From Clavaria fumosa (Eukaryota > Basidiomycota > Agaricomycetes > Agaricales > Clavariaceae), in contig OX637795.1 in the NCBI GenBank assembly GCA_951802425.1, positions 1,736,001-1,800,000 on the forward strand: DNA of 64,000 nt, given 5' to 3'. Under the pieces are notes generated by a model. It was given only the letters and a program-made list of their open reading frames with translations, searched no databases and was not told where the DNA came from. This document shows, piece by piece, positions 23,482 through 34,894 of the stretch (positions are counted from its first letter, which is position 1; each line of letters starts with the position of its first letter). The translations under genes were made by a program, and so were the position numbers.

Positions 23482-23805
23482 ATGGCCGAGTACGAGAGGT
23501 TTGAGCCCTTGGGCCTGAATGAACACATTTCCGATCTTTTCCATTCTGATGATAAATCTGAATTCGGCCTCACCATCCCGCTTTATGTCGGCCTACCTCC
23601 TGGCTCCGATCCTGGCGACTTTGTGGATGATGGCCATCGCTTCTGCTGTCTGGGCCAAAATTACGGTGGCTGTTACATCGCTTTGGAGACATTAGTCCAA
23701 GGCCTCGACAAAGAGGAGCGAATCAAACCCTGCCGCGCAGTCGAGAGTGATCCACACCACAAACCTTTTCTTGTTTGGAATAAATATGGGCGTAGCGCCC
23801 GCTGA
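23482..23805 (+). pseudogene. Truncated 5' end of the orphan gene, duplication copy 1
   Basis: Begins MAEYERFEPLGLNEHISDLF like the intact gene at 27275 and matches its first 102 codons, then runs into the left flank of copy 2 at 23,786 and ends after four foreign codons. Amino-acid changes such as KPCRAVE for KLYRAVK suggest relaxed constraint. Confidence 0.85.
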
Positions 23806-24345
23806 CCGCGTGTGGTGGAGACCACACGGTTTTTCGTCCAATATCACTCATTACCGGCATCACCCCTACGCCTTCCCTGAGTCTTAAGCTTTTTGATTGC
23901 AATTTGCAGCAGTGTAGGGCGACGATACTTGGAGGTCAAGCCAGCACTACATGACGCTTCAGTACAACAACACAGAGCTATGACAGCACACAACTTGGAC
24001 CTTTTGTGGATCTGCAAGTTTGCCCCGTCCTGGCCGACAGCCATCGCACTCACAAGTCAACTGGACAGATGTCCGAGTTTCCCGTCGTCTCTGGCCATAC
24101 TTTGCTTTGCTGTCAGGGTTGCCTCTTGGGCGCTTAACTTCGGGACCGCTCCGGTCCCTGTGCTGAATCATCAATGACTCGCACCATATTCCGGGGTAAC
24201 GCACCGCGTCCCTGCCATTTACCAGCAAATTCTCAACATGTGCTACCTTGTTCTGCTGTAAATGCACAGCCATCCCAGAGTACCATATAAAGTTCAGCAC
24301 GCACTGGCGTCAATCATCATACCTCGTCCTCTTTCATCCACCACA

Positions 24346-25661
24346 ATGAGCGACTCTTGTTGCGCATTTTCCAGAAAGCTGCTACTAAGCACTCGTTCTC
24401 GCGTCATTTCCTCCCTAACCGGTCTTTCAGCCTTGTTTCTACTTTGGATCCTCATCAACACCGCGGATTTCTTTTGGATCTATTATTGTGAGGGATCAAC
24501 TCATTACTTCCTAGTTTCTACCATCTGATTGCCCATACAGACGTGGTAACTAGTCTGTACCCCAACCCGCGCAGTGCAGTCAATCGCACTAGTACAGGCT
24601 GGTCCAGCTACGGTGGTTGGAGTGAGTTATCCGACCCGGTCAACCTCCCCTTGTGCTAACTTCACTTCAAATAGTGTTTTTCTTTGGATTCTGCTGGGGT
24701 TTGGCGAATATCGCTGTTTGGTTTACCTACCTCTCCGCAGCATTCAAGAACTCTCCTCGATCGCGGGTTCCCATGGACACTAGTAACTTGCGCAACGGAG
24801 GAGCGAAAGTTGCAGCGGACATGTACAACAAAGTCATGCCTGGCATGTTCTCCTTCCTGTGGATCACCGCGCACGTCCTCGTCGCGCTTCCCATCGCGAT
24901 TGTCATGTGCCTCGGGCCATTCTTCGCCGGCTTTGTCGCACCAGCCGTCATCAGACCAGTAAGTCGCCCGTTTCACTTGTTGCTGGCACATTCTGATGAC
25001 TCTGCAGCGAATTTATAAGCACGGATGTGACGGCTACCCGGTCGAAGTCGTGTTGTCGGGCCGTGCCTACGGCGCAGCAAGGCAGATAGTTCCTATGGCT
25101 ACGTTTTACTACTGGCAGAACGGCGCCCGCACGCAGTACTATCAGTACTCCATCAGCCAGGAGGGTGACGGCCCGGATGTGTGGCACTTCGATCTCAGGA
25201 CGGTCACTCCGAACATCACCATACCCACCGAGGCGTATCCTTTGGTGTGGCAGATGTCGTACAACTTCCTGAACAACACCATTACGGGCAACTGCGCTAC
25301 CGGCCCGGACACCCCGAAGAACGGGACAGTCCCATGCGTGAACGGCTCCTTCGACCAAGTCCACTTCTTCGCATTTTCGGTTAACGACACGCGGACCAAC
25401 ACCGTGACCAAGCTGCGCGCCATCGACAAGACGTATATGCTCAAGTCCGAGCACCCGGCGTACGTCCTGCGGCAGGTGCAGCCGGACAACTCCCTCGGCA
25501 ACATCTTCCAGAAGACAACGGTCACGTCGGGGAAATGCACCTCGCTGAAGGCCTGCTCGGCCCGCTCGAACGGCCCCGAGATGCTCGCGCCGCTGGGCTT
25601 GGCGCTGCTCGCGCAGGACAACTACGCGACTGCCTGCACCACCCCGCACGACTCGCACTGA
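24346..25661 (+). CDS. Unrecognised membrane protein, tandem copy 2
   Basis: Exons 24346-24487, 24541-24621, 24675-24958 and 25008-25661 have exactly the lengths of the copy at 20538 and encode 386 aa with the same three hydrophobic segments and glycosylated-type C-terminal domain. Differences are scattered replacements (for example EGDGPDVWHFD for EDDDPDVWHFN, DQVHFF for DPDHFF) and no frameshift, so both copies look functional. Family and function are unknown. Confidence 0.8.
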
Positions 25662-26371
25662 AGAAAGGGGGACTTGCGATTTTTTCTCTTCGCTCTTGGC
25701 TTTCGACTTTTTCCTACCGGATGGCGCTCCATACCGTACCGCCCGTCTCCTCATTTACCTCCTTTTCTGGAGTTTGGGGCATAAAGGCTTGGGCATATAC
25801 GACGATGCACGTCATAATGTGCGCTGCGGTTGCAGCTTCCCCTCATGTATCGAGAACTCAATCAAAGGACAGCCTTTGTAGCCTATAGCACGATTTGACA
25901 CGCTTCATGTCATGCATCTTTGCTCGTCCCACCATAATTACAAAGGCAGATATTCCTTTGTTGGCCAGACAGAAATATCTCCACAGCTGCTTCTGTCATA
26001 CACATTCCCGAAGGCTTGATAGAATTCCACAACTGAATACAGTAGAGGTACTAAATAAATACAGCTCTCGTTAAGAACTCCAGATAGCTGTTGTCCCAAC
26101 GCGTAACTTGATCCCTGGTTCGGGTCGCTCGCGGGATACAGTAAGTCCATTGCCTTTGTGAGCGTCGCTGGCCACCCTGGCTCCAATTCAGTCATGGGAC
26201 GGTTTGCACCCAATGTCTTTGCAACCTTCTCAAGATTTACTCTATACAGCTGTTATGATGACGGGGAGTGAAATGGAGTGCCAGTACACTGTATTCGTCT
26301 AGAAACCTATCCTTTCTCCAATTCCACCATGTGTTGACTACCAGTGCAGTTCTTATAACCCATTCTGCCAC

Positions 26372-26487
26372 ACAAAATTGACAAGACGTATACGCTCAAG
26401 TATCTGAGCACTGAGTACTGAGAACCCGGCCACATCCTGCAGCAGATGCGCACCGGCAACAACCTCCGCGCCATCTTTCACAGGTCG
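26372..26487 (+). pseudogene. Relic fragment of a third membrane-protein copy (second instance)
   Basis: Duplicate of the relic at 22,566: ATTGACAAGACGTATACGC followed by degraded text matching codons of the C-terminal domain. Confidence 0.7.
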
Positions 26488-26859
26488 CCACGAGTCACAT
26501 GATGTATTGCCTTGACACAGGTAAGCCATCTCATTATTCTCATTTGGAGACGAGAATGCCTCAACAATCGACACAATCAAAGTAGTATTGAAAAATGACA
26601 GCTCAGGATGAGGGAGAGCACGAAGAACCTCATAGAAAGCCAAAAAGGACCAATGGCAGGTGGGGAAGTGAGTCGTGCCCATGAGTACAAATATCCGCCC
26701 AACGGCGTGCTCGGCGTGCTCGGAACTGGGGCCGTACCAGACCTTGCCATGGCCTACGCCGCTAATCGAGAGGTCCGACGATTATCGATTAGCAACCCCA
26801 CGAGCAGCGAAGTGAGCGATGGCGACCTGACTTGTTGAACGGAACAACGCCTGGGCCAT

Positions 26860-26939
26860 CAGCAGAATAACTAGGTTTTATAGGGTATGCAAAGGTATGT
26901 AGCAGTCCATACCTCCATACCACCCCAATTATTTTATTG
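26860..26939. mobile_element. Small MITE-like element, copy B
   Basis: Begins CAGCAGAATAACTAGG and ends CACCCCAATTATTTTATTG. The interior (GGGTATGCAAAGGTATG, then AGCAGTCCATACCTCC) closely matches the reverse complement of the element at 43,681-43,753. Confidence 0.65.
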
Positions 26940-27274
26940 ATCACCTTCCACACGCATAGACATCGAGGTCAGCCTCTATCGGAGCACCTGGATAGGGATC
27001 TTTCCGTGCTTCTGCATCATTGTCCACGCTCGAGCGCCTGATAGCCCACTGCTTCAAGAACGGACCCTGAAATGTCGATCTGTATCTCCCGCATAAGGCT
27101 TCCCCACCAAGCCGCCCGTCAGTGTCGGCGCCTGCAATGATTATTGTGCGCTCATTGGGTATATTCACCCCATTTCACGCGTCCGTGCCTTGATCTCGAA
27201 GCTGCAGTGGGCGCTTGTCAGATACTTCAAGGCGAGAAGACTTCTGCCCACACCGACGTTTCTCTGCGCTTAAC

Positions 27275-28450
27275 ATGGCCGAGTACGAGAGGTTTGAGCT
27301 CTCGGGCTTGAATGAAAACATCCCCGATCTTTTCCGTTCTGACGATACATCTGGATTCGGCCTCACCATCCCGCTTTATGTCGGCCTACCTCCTGGCTCC
27401 GATCCTGGCGACTTTGTGGATGATGGCCATCGCTTCTGCTGTCTGGGCCAAAATTACGGTGGCTGTTACATCGCTTTGGAGACATTAGTCCAAGGCCTCG
27501 ATAAAGAGGAGCGAATCAAACTCTATCGCGCAGTCAAGAGTGATCCACACCACATACCTTTTCTTGTTTGGGATAAATATGGAAAGCTTGTTTCCATGCC
27601 GGCCCGTTTATTCGTGGATCCTGCATTATACAAGGCTAGGGACAAGTCCAAGGCTGCTAGGGACGAGGCCGAGGATGCTTGGGACAACGCTCAAAAGTTG
27701 TTGTGGCATAAAGTCGCCGTTTCCGCTGATGAAGCCACGCCTTCTGTTCCGTTCAATGTCTATACGCGCTTTGCTGATGTCCCGCTCAATCTGAATGTCA
27801 ACCTCATCTTTTCTCCAGCGAAAGATGCCATGCACGTCAGTCTCGATAATCTCCGCGCGGCAGTCGGACTCGCATTTGCGGACACCGAGCTGGCTCTACC
27901 CAAATACTCGTTTAAAACCGTCTCATGGAATGAAGCTTATGACTCTGATGCCAGACTGGTCGGCATGCACTACCTCGGATTCTACTACACGTGGATGACA
28001 TCTGCAGATTACCGTACGATCTGGGCTAACAGGGGGTTGTCGGTATTTTCTCGTCCCTGGCCAACGGGCAAAACTGATATTCTGGAGACGATTGACCAAG
28101 ACCTGCACCAAATGGGGCCACACCCTAAAGGTGGCCCGGTCAAGACCGTTCCACTCTCACATCATAAAGTACGAGCCGCCGTTGGCCAGCGTTCACGATT
28201 TTCCGGTCAGAAAGAAGTGATGGGTTCAACCGCTACCATGGTTCGTGTCATTTGGTTCTACCCCGGACAGTCCCTGACTAGCTTGTGTCTTCAGATAGCC
28301 AAGAAGATATGGGCCGCTAATACCTTGGACGCCAATAGGAGTCCTGCAGACGCTGAGGTCAGATCTTTCCACAAAACGTTGTTTCCGTCTGATGTGAGCG
28401 AAATAGTGGCTGCACCGCGTCGCATTCCATTTTGGTGGAGTTACGAGTAG
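27275..28450 (+). CDS. Orphan gene, N-terminal part (391 aa frame)
   Basis: A single open frame from ATG 27275 to a stop at 28448. No family recognised. Features: LTIPLYVGLPPGSDPGDF and a Cys/Gly-rich CCLGQNYGGCYIALE near residues 29-70, a charged helix (KSKAARDEAEDAWDNAQKL, about 125-145), no signal peptide and no membrane span. The frame appears broken at its end: at 28,430 the sequence in the next frame continues in the same style (GGVTSRYVDLGSSQTRANM), as if one T had been gained in CATTTTGG. It therefore may be the first part of one long gene with the frame at 28884-33823. A truncated duplicate lies at 23482. Confidence 0.6.
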   Translation: MAEYERFELSGLNENIPDLFRSDDTSGFGLTIPLYVGLPPGSDPGDFVDDGHRFCCLGQNYGGCYIALETLVQGLDKEERIKLYRAVKSDPHHIPFLVWDKYGKLVSMPARLFVDPALYKARDKSKAARDEAEDAWDNAQKLLWHKVAVSADEATPSVPFNVYTRFADVPLNLNVNLIFSPAKDAMHVSLDNLRAAVGLAFADTELALPKYSFKTVSWNEAYDSDARLVGMHYLGFYYTWMTSADYRTIWANRGLSVFSRPWPTGKTDILETIDQDLHQMGPHPKGGPVKTVPLSHHKVRAAVGQRSRFSGQKEVMGSTATMVRVIWFYPGQSLTSLCLQIAKKIWAANTLDANRSPADAEVRSFHKTLFPSDVSEIVAAPRRIPFWWSYE

Positions 28451-28883
28451 ATATGTCGATCTCGGTTCGTCTCAGACTCGCGCCAACATGGTATTTGGAA
28501 CGAGCGAATGCAACACACACATGATTCGCGCCGAGAATGCGATTACGAGTCTCTTGGCCGCCGACGCGAAAGTGTCAAACGACGAGACGCACATCGGCTG
28601 GTTGACGACTACGAATGTGACTGGTAATATATCCAAGATTGAGTGTGATGCTACGACAACGACGGCAATGATCCCATCGGAGCTTGCAGATCTAAAATAT
28701 CGTGCGTAATCTCCGGTTAGATTCCGTGTTTCAGTCTTCACCCAAGTCTTGGGTAGTGTGGCTTTGCTTTTGCCTTCAATATGAATGGACTATGGACTGC
28801 CCTAGCCTCGTACGTTCATCATTCAGTGCTGGGGGTTGGTTTGACTCCATCACCAGCACAACTCTTCGTTCAATGTCTCCACA
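28431..28883 (+). pseudogene. Unresolved linker with frame changes between orphan frames
   Basis: Coding-like text is visible in changing frames: frame of 28488 up to LADLKYRA (stop at 28,705), then VLGSVALLLPS, then from about 28,771 ALASYVHHSVLGVGL in another frame, then the frame of 28884. No GT-AG intron of normal size reconciles them. Either the gene is inactivated here, or there are sequence errors, or two genes abut and this is decayed spacer. Confidence 0.45.
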
Positions 28884-31800
28884 ATGTTCGATCCATTCTC
28901 GCGCTACATTCCTTTACGTGTTGAGGCTCGCTTGGACGATTTTATTCTGAAGCACATGGTAAACGGGCCCTGGCAGACTCCCATTGCGGTGCCGCCGACC
29001 AGCACAATGGCGCCCACCACAACCACCACCGCTAGCATCACAACCACTTCCGGCGCACCCACTACCAGCACAACCACTACCGGCGCATCTACTATTGACA
29101 CATTCACCAGCAAAAAGCAAAAACTCGATCCTGGCGAATTCATTACCAGCACGTTCGCTGCCGGCGCGCCCAGTACCAGCAAATCCAACGCTAGCGCATT
29201 CAGTACCAGCGCGTTCGCTACCAGCACACCCAGTACCAGTAAATCCACTACCAGTACATCCGATTCTACGACCAGCAAATCTGCCCCCGCCAAATTTACT
29301 ACATCGAGAATGGCCTTACCCGCCTCTTTTCACGCCGCGGACCATCGAACGACCGCCATCTCACCTGTCCCACAACACAACACCCAGCCCCATGCGGCTG
29401 CCGCGCAACTAGGTTCCGCCAACATCGCGGGCACCAAGATTATGCAACCTGCATTAGCTCAGCCACTCAAAGTCGACGACGTTGTCTCAGTTGACAAGCC
29501 CCAAGCCTCTGTACTCCCCCCTCTTCCCATTGGCGCACCAGATACCTCGCCTCCACACCACGGGTTCGTCCAGAAAGGGGACATAGCACTGTTTGGGAAC
29601 CCCAAACTCATGGTACAGATAGAGGTATGGCAGGGTCCACCACCTACTGGCCTTGTCCTTGGTCGTGAGGCCCCGTCAATCGAAAGGGCGACTCTGAAAG
29701 AATTCCACCTGTCGTTACTCATTCCAGAGCTTGGGGGCTCCGTCTTTGACGATATCACTCTCAGAAACGTGACATTCTACCACCAGAATTACGCCTACGA
29801 TCCCACAAAAGCCGTGGGGTGGCATATCAATGCTGATCTGGTTATCGACGAATCATGTGGGCTGCTCCATAAGGTCCTCTCCCAAACGTTTGGTGTTACG
29901 CAACCTACATTGAGCGTCCATGCTGGTTTGGGAGTTAACCAAGGTTGGAACCGCAAACTTGCTGTCCACAGTTTCACATTGGAGGGCATCTTTGCCAAGA
30001 TCGACATCAAGCCATTTGATGGGCTTCATTTGACTAGCATTGGCGTTCGCCTGTTCGGCATTCGATCCACCCAATTTGGCCCCAGGCCCAAATCAATTCT
30101 CAAATATGCTTTCGGTCTCTTTGGAAGCATGAACTTGAATGTTCCGGGCTCTGTTGTTCCTTTGCACTTGACCTATGAGATTAGAGCAGGTGATTCGCTG
30201 AGTCTTGTTGCCCACCTATCTGGCGAACTCTGGAAGAATCCGCTCGGTATAGAGGGCGTGAAGGCAAGTGAACGGGTCCTAGTTGCTTTTGATAACTGGC
30301 TCACCTTGGGCCAATACAGCTCGCAGACGTCCTATTCTCGACGTCCCTCGCCATCGACGCTCCGTGGGAGTCCTTCCAATTTGAAGTATCAGCCGCATTC
30401 CAGTACAGGTCCACTGGTGCCATCTTCACCGGCTCTTACGCACCTGGGGGTGAATTCCAAATTACTGCGGCTGTGGAGGAATTCAACGTGAATAGCATCA
30501 GCAATCTCTTCGAGCTCATCACTGGAAATACCATTTCCCTTCCTCATGTCGACATTAAAATGAAGTCTGCGGTCATTTCGATCGTGTCCGGCAAAGCCCT
30601 TTCCATTATCCTCCAGGATGTTGAGATTGCCGGCCATACTGCCGTCAACGCTTCTCTTGCCATTACTCCTACTCAGGCCATCCTTCGCGGCGACCTCAGC
30701 AATGATGGTGTTGCTTTCGCTGATGTTGAGCTCCGTCATGCATACCTTCAAGTCCGCTTCGAATCCGTCAACGGAGGCAAACAAACTGATGTCATCGTTG
30801 GCGGGGAAGTCTCTTTCAGTAGTCTTACGTTCGATGCCGCCGTACACCTTTACCCCGCTGCGGATGGGTCAGGAGGCATTGAATGGACTGTGCTAGCTAC
30901 CCTCACTTCTGCCGATGAACGTCTTGCCCTGTCTCACGTCGTGCCAGAAGTTCGCAGCACATTCTTGGATCTGACTCTCAGACAAGTGCTTTTCGTCGCT
31001 GCCTCGAAAGATGATCCGGCCATTGGGCAAATGATTACTAGTGGATACAAATTCCACCAAGGTCTGTGTTCCGAGAAGCTGTCCACGAGTTTTCTGGCTC
31101 ATGATTTCGCAGGTGTTCAGATTTGTGCTACCCTCGAATCCATCGATCCATTCAATTCACTGATGCGCAACGAGGTGCCCGGGCTTACCCTCAGCGCTGG
31201 ATGGTCTAAAAGTGCTGGTTTCGAACTAGACGTCGTTTTGCCTACGGCGACGTCATTGCACTTCGGAAATGGCATTTCAACCACACCGATGAAACTGCAG
31301 ATTCAGACGAATCCTCTCAATCTCATCCTTTCTGCTGGCCTCAATGTCCCCGTTGCAAAGTCTCCCTCACCTCTCGTATTTACCCTGTCCCTAGCTATCA
31401 GCCTTGTTGGCGCGAGTGCCACAGGAGAAATGGCTGGGTTCTGGGTCAATCCGTTGGGCATCAGCCCGAAAGTCTCAATTGGCCCAAACCTTTTGCTTGG
31501 AATCGAGATTGTCTACGCCCAATTCGCATCCACTGGCACACCCAGGTGAGTCGAATAGTGACTACTCGGATTTTCGCCGTGTTCACCGCTCTTTAAGTGG
31601 ATTTGGAGTGCGCGGTGGGCTCACAATCGGCCAAACTCAAGCTCAGGTTGCACTCAACGTCAGCGATGATCCGATGCGTGGGTTCCTCCATCCGATAACC
31701 TGAATGTGGCTTGACGTTGACACCATGTTAGGAGAGGTATTGTACGCTGAATTACAACATCTCAATGTCTCGGACCTGGTTTCATTCGGGGAAGATCTCC

Positions 31801-33823
31801 TCGAAATATCTATTCCCAAGCCACCAAATAAGTTCCTTGTATTCGAAGACCTCAAGCTGTATATTTGTCCTGCTGGGATGACGCTTGGCTCCATCGTTTA
31901 TCCGCAAGGGTTTTCTTTCACGGCTGACATGGTGTTGTTTGGGAAACGTGCAAACATTTCTTGTGGTAAGACCCTTGTCTTCTCACAGTTAGCCGCCATC
32001 GTTGATAAGGCAAAGCCCTCGACGTAAATGCAATTTTCATCCAAGGAGGCGTTGATAATTTCCAGCTCGGGCCTCTCTCAGTCCGTGGGACCCACGGCCC
32101 TCGCGCAACGATTGACTGCCGTCTCGGACCCTCGACTCAACATGTGCTGATTGATGGCATAGTCTCCTTCTTCGATGCCGACGCTGCTTTACATGTGGAG
32201 ATTAATGTATTGCCTCAACCTCGTTTCATTTTCCAAGCGTGCGTTCAGCTTCTGCCTTCAGACGGGGGAGGGAAACGCAGAACTGAAACCACCTGCACAG
32301 GCTGCTCAACTTCACAGATATCTTGACGTTCCAACTCCATGCGGAGCTCATTGGCGCGGTGTCCTTTGAAAGCGTCCAAGACGCTGATTTCGTCTTTGAC
32401 GCGAACTTTGAACAGCACATTCTCGGTTACGTCGAGGTGCAGGTGATGCAGCAATTCGAAAAAGCTCGCCACGTCGCAGAAGAGGGTATTGATGCTGCGA
32501 AAGCTAAAGTGCAGGAAACGGAGAAAACCGTGCAAGATGGCATCGAGAAGGCCCAGGGCGAACTTGACGCCGCACGCGCGAGCTGGGAGGCATTGAACAG
32601 GAAAGTGACTACAGAGGGCCACCGCGTGATTAATGGATTTAACTCGGAGACCACGAGGCTCCAGGGAGGAATAGACGACGCCCGGGCTGCGTATAACGCC
32701 GCGCTGCAAAACGCACAACAGGCTGTGCAGCGCGCTAACCATGATCGTGCCGCGAAGCTTGCAGATGCTCAGCGTGCTGTTGATGCTGCTGAGCGTGACA
32801 TGGTTAGCAAAATCGCCTCGGCTCAACACAATCTCAACAACGCGGTCAACGACATGAATGCGCGATTCGGTTCTGCCGAACAAGACATCGAAAATGCCCG
32901 ACACAAGGTCCAAAGCCTGCGGGACCAAATTCATGACCTTTCGGGCAAGATACGTGACTATGAAGGCGCTCCGTGGTACGAGGCTTGGAAGAAAGGCGCA
33001 TTGGTGGGGTTATACGCGGCTCGTGAGGGTGTCGAAGGCGCTAAGGTGATAGCGGATGGTGTGCTGCAGGCAGCGGAAGCCATCTTGAAAGGGGCGGATT
33101 ATCTTGGGGCTAAGGCCGCTATTGGAGCCGCTCGTGAAACGTTGTCTCTTGCGCAGAGCAGTGGCCATGTGGCTCTGAACTTGTCAAAGGGATTCCTAAA
33201 AGAGGTTGACACCGCTACAAGAGCTGCAGTTGATGCTGCCGAACTCACGCTCAGGGATGTGGAAAAGGGTGGGGAGTTGTTGGTACTCAACAATGCAATT
33301 GCGGCATTACAGGTTTACAAGGAGGCCAATACTGCCGCGTTCAATGCTGCCGAAACTGCGCTCGAAGGTCTGGCGGAGAGCGCGGAGTACCTTGCTTATC
33401 AGGAAGCATCTGCAGCCCTGGCCGCTGCTAAGGCTGCTACTGATAGCCTGGAGGCCGCCAAGAAAGCGTTGGAAGTCGCCGAGGAAGTAGACGATTTGGC
33501 CTTGGATGTCGGAAAAGCGATCGCCGACCGCGGACTTCAGGCTTTCAACATTCGTGTCATTCATCTCTCAGGCTCCCTTCGTGGCATCCTGGATAATGAA
33601 GGGCGGGTCAGCAAACCTCTTTCCGCACATGTCGAGGGCACAATTTTGGACCACTCATATACACTTGATGGTAAATTTGATCCCAGGCAGACTCCCGCAT
33701 TCATCACCAGTATCTTTGGAAAGTAAGCATAGCGCAACTTTTTGTCCGTCTGGAAGGCTAATGATTGACCCCACCATCAGAGCCTGGGATGAAGCTAGGA
33801 AGCAAGTCCTCCATCTTGGATGA
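28884..33823 (+). CDS. Orphan giant protein: Thr/Ser linker, beta-rich repeats, Ala-rich coiled coil
   Basis: Eight exons join in frame (28884-30263, 30320-31061, 31113-31545, 31598-31677, 31732-31965, 32046-32238, 32301-33722, 33781-33823), giving 1,508 aa. Intron 30264-30319 starts GCAAGT (GC-AG). Layout: short N-terminal part, a Thr/Ser/Pro/Ala-rich linker (about residues 40-150), about 850 residues of alternating beta-strand-like segments (SAAFQYRSTGAIFTGSYAPG, VEIAGHTAVNASLAITP, GLTLSAGWSKSAGFELDVV), then about 380 residues of Ala/Glu/Lys coiled coil (about 1025-1420; EEGIDAAKAKVQETEKTV) and a short beta-rich end. No enzyme motif, signal peptide or membrane span was seen. ATG 28884 may not be the true start. 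Function unknown. Confidence 0.65.
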
Positions 33824-34889
33824 TATATCCTTCTGCAATTATGAATCGTGATCTGCTCATGTGTACATCTCAATGTGTCGCTTGGTCTCAGTGTACTATG
33901 AATCTGGAATGCAATCGAAGTAGCAAAGCTCTCCAATGAAACCAATTCTGATGTGTTCAAGGGGTCAATCAGCAACATGAAGTGTGCATTACCTGCCTGA
34001 GTTGCAACTACCCCATCATGTAATGAGGCAGATAATGACTCTGCAGACTCTGACACCACATGGAAGCTCTCCGTGAGGCAGAGGTCATTGCACTTGCTTG
34101 GCAACAACCCTGCCACCTCCACAGCAGACCTTGGTGCCCTGACACCAGTGGAACAACCATGACAGGTTGCCTTTGGCAACTCAGCCCTGCAACCAGTTGG
34201 TCATGCCTGCCACCCTCACAATCTTTGTCCACCAGCCCACACCCGCTTCTGCCCAGCTTCAGCACCTGCCTGCCCAGCATGTTGCATGACTGCTTCTGGT
34301 GGAACAGCAGTCACACAAGGTCTCCATGACACTGGTGCACTGCTCCCCCATGAAGATGTAGCACTATCACCTTGTCCTGAAAACAAGTGTTAGAAAATGC
34401 TCCTTATTTCATAAAATTACTTACCTTTCTGTCTACCAATGTCTGCCCATCTCACTATGTGCATGTCTTGAGGAAGCCCAATCAGGCAAACCAGTAGCCC
34501 CCCTCATTGACTTCTTTGACATCTGTGTCATGTCTGTCACATCTTGGATTTCTTCACTCTGCTGACACTCAGTGAGGGCAGCCAGTGCAATCACTGCTGC
34601 TGCTACTGCCACTGCCACCTTGGCCCAGCACATTTCTGCTGCTGCCACATCCTTGGCCTCCATCCTTTCCATCTGCACCCTAACTTTCTCCTCCCTCTGT
34701 GCCTGCTCTGCTTCCTCCTCCAGTTATGCCAGCTCCACTTCTTCTGCCCACTCTGTGCACATCATTGGTCTTCTGAAGGATGACACAGACATCTCTCCAC
34801 CTGCCCTTGGGAGTCAATGACCTCCCCTTTCAAAGTGGCAACATCACTAGCATCAGGCCTGCAGGGCAGCCACTACATAGGGAAAAGGA
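33824..34889. other. CpG-poor relic left of the Ty3 element
   Basis: The sequence after 33,900 has almost no CG dinucleotides and only short frames (for example minus 34678-34433, Ala/Glu-rich). The same style resumes at 41,250, so the Ty3 element was inserted into an older relic. Element family not identified. Confidence 0.5.
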
Positions 34890-34894
34890 GGAAA
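34890..34894 (+). repeat. Target-site duplication, left (GGAAA)
   Basis: The five bases GGAAA before the 5' LTR are repeated directly after the 3' LTR at 41,245-41,249, the usual 5-bp duplication of an LTR element. Confidence 0.9.

Larger units (their letters stand above)
19784..23785 (+). repeat. Tandem duplication, copy 1 (about 4.0 kb)
   Basis: This block and the one at 23,786-27,578 match almost throughout: same upstream region, same four-exon gene, same downstream spacer, same small inverted-repeat element and same start of the next gene. Copy 1 stops inside the next gene. At the junction the text passes from TAAATATGG (present at 27,575-27,582) into ATGGGCGTAGCGCC (present at 19,784), with ATGG shared, which indicates a microhomology or unequal-exchange event. 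Confidence 0.9.
25662..27274. other. Spacer of duplication copy 2
   Basis: Same content as the copy 1 spacer: relic of a third membrane-protein copy (26,372-26,487), MITE-like element (26,860-26,939) and shared minus frames (26213-25938 stays open for 91 codons here while copy 1 has a stop; 27168-26941 for 75 codons). None is recognised. Confidence 0.5.
23786..27578 (+). repeat. Tandem duplication, copy 2 (about 3.8 kb)
   Basis: Second copy of the block described at 19,784. It is about 200 bp shorter because of small indels in the spacers, and it continues without break into the rest of the orphan gene, so its right side is the ancestral arrangement. Confidence 0.9.

Noticed and set aside
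31678..31731. In-frame TGA at 31,701 taken as a premature stop in the giant orphan gene
   Set aside because: The stop lies in a 54-bp GT-AG intron (GTGGGT...TTAG) whose removal continues the frame as DDPMREVLYAEL.
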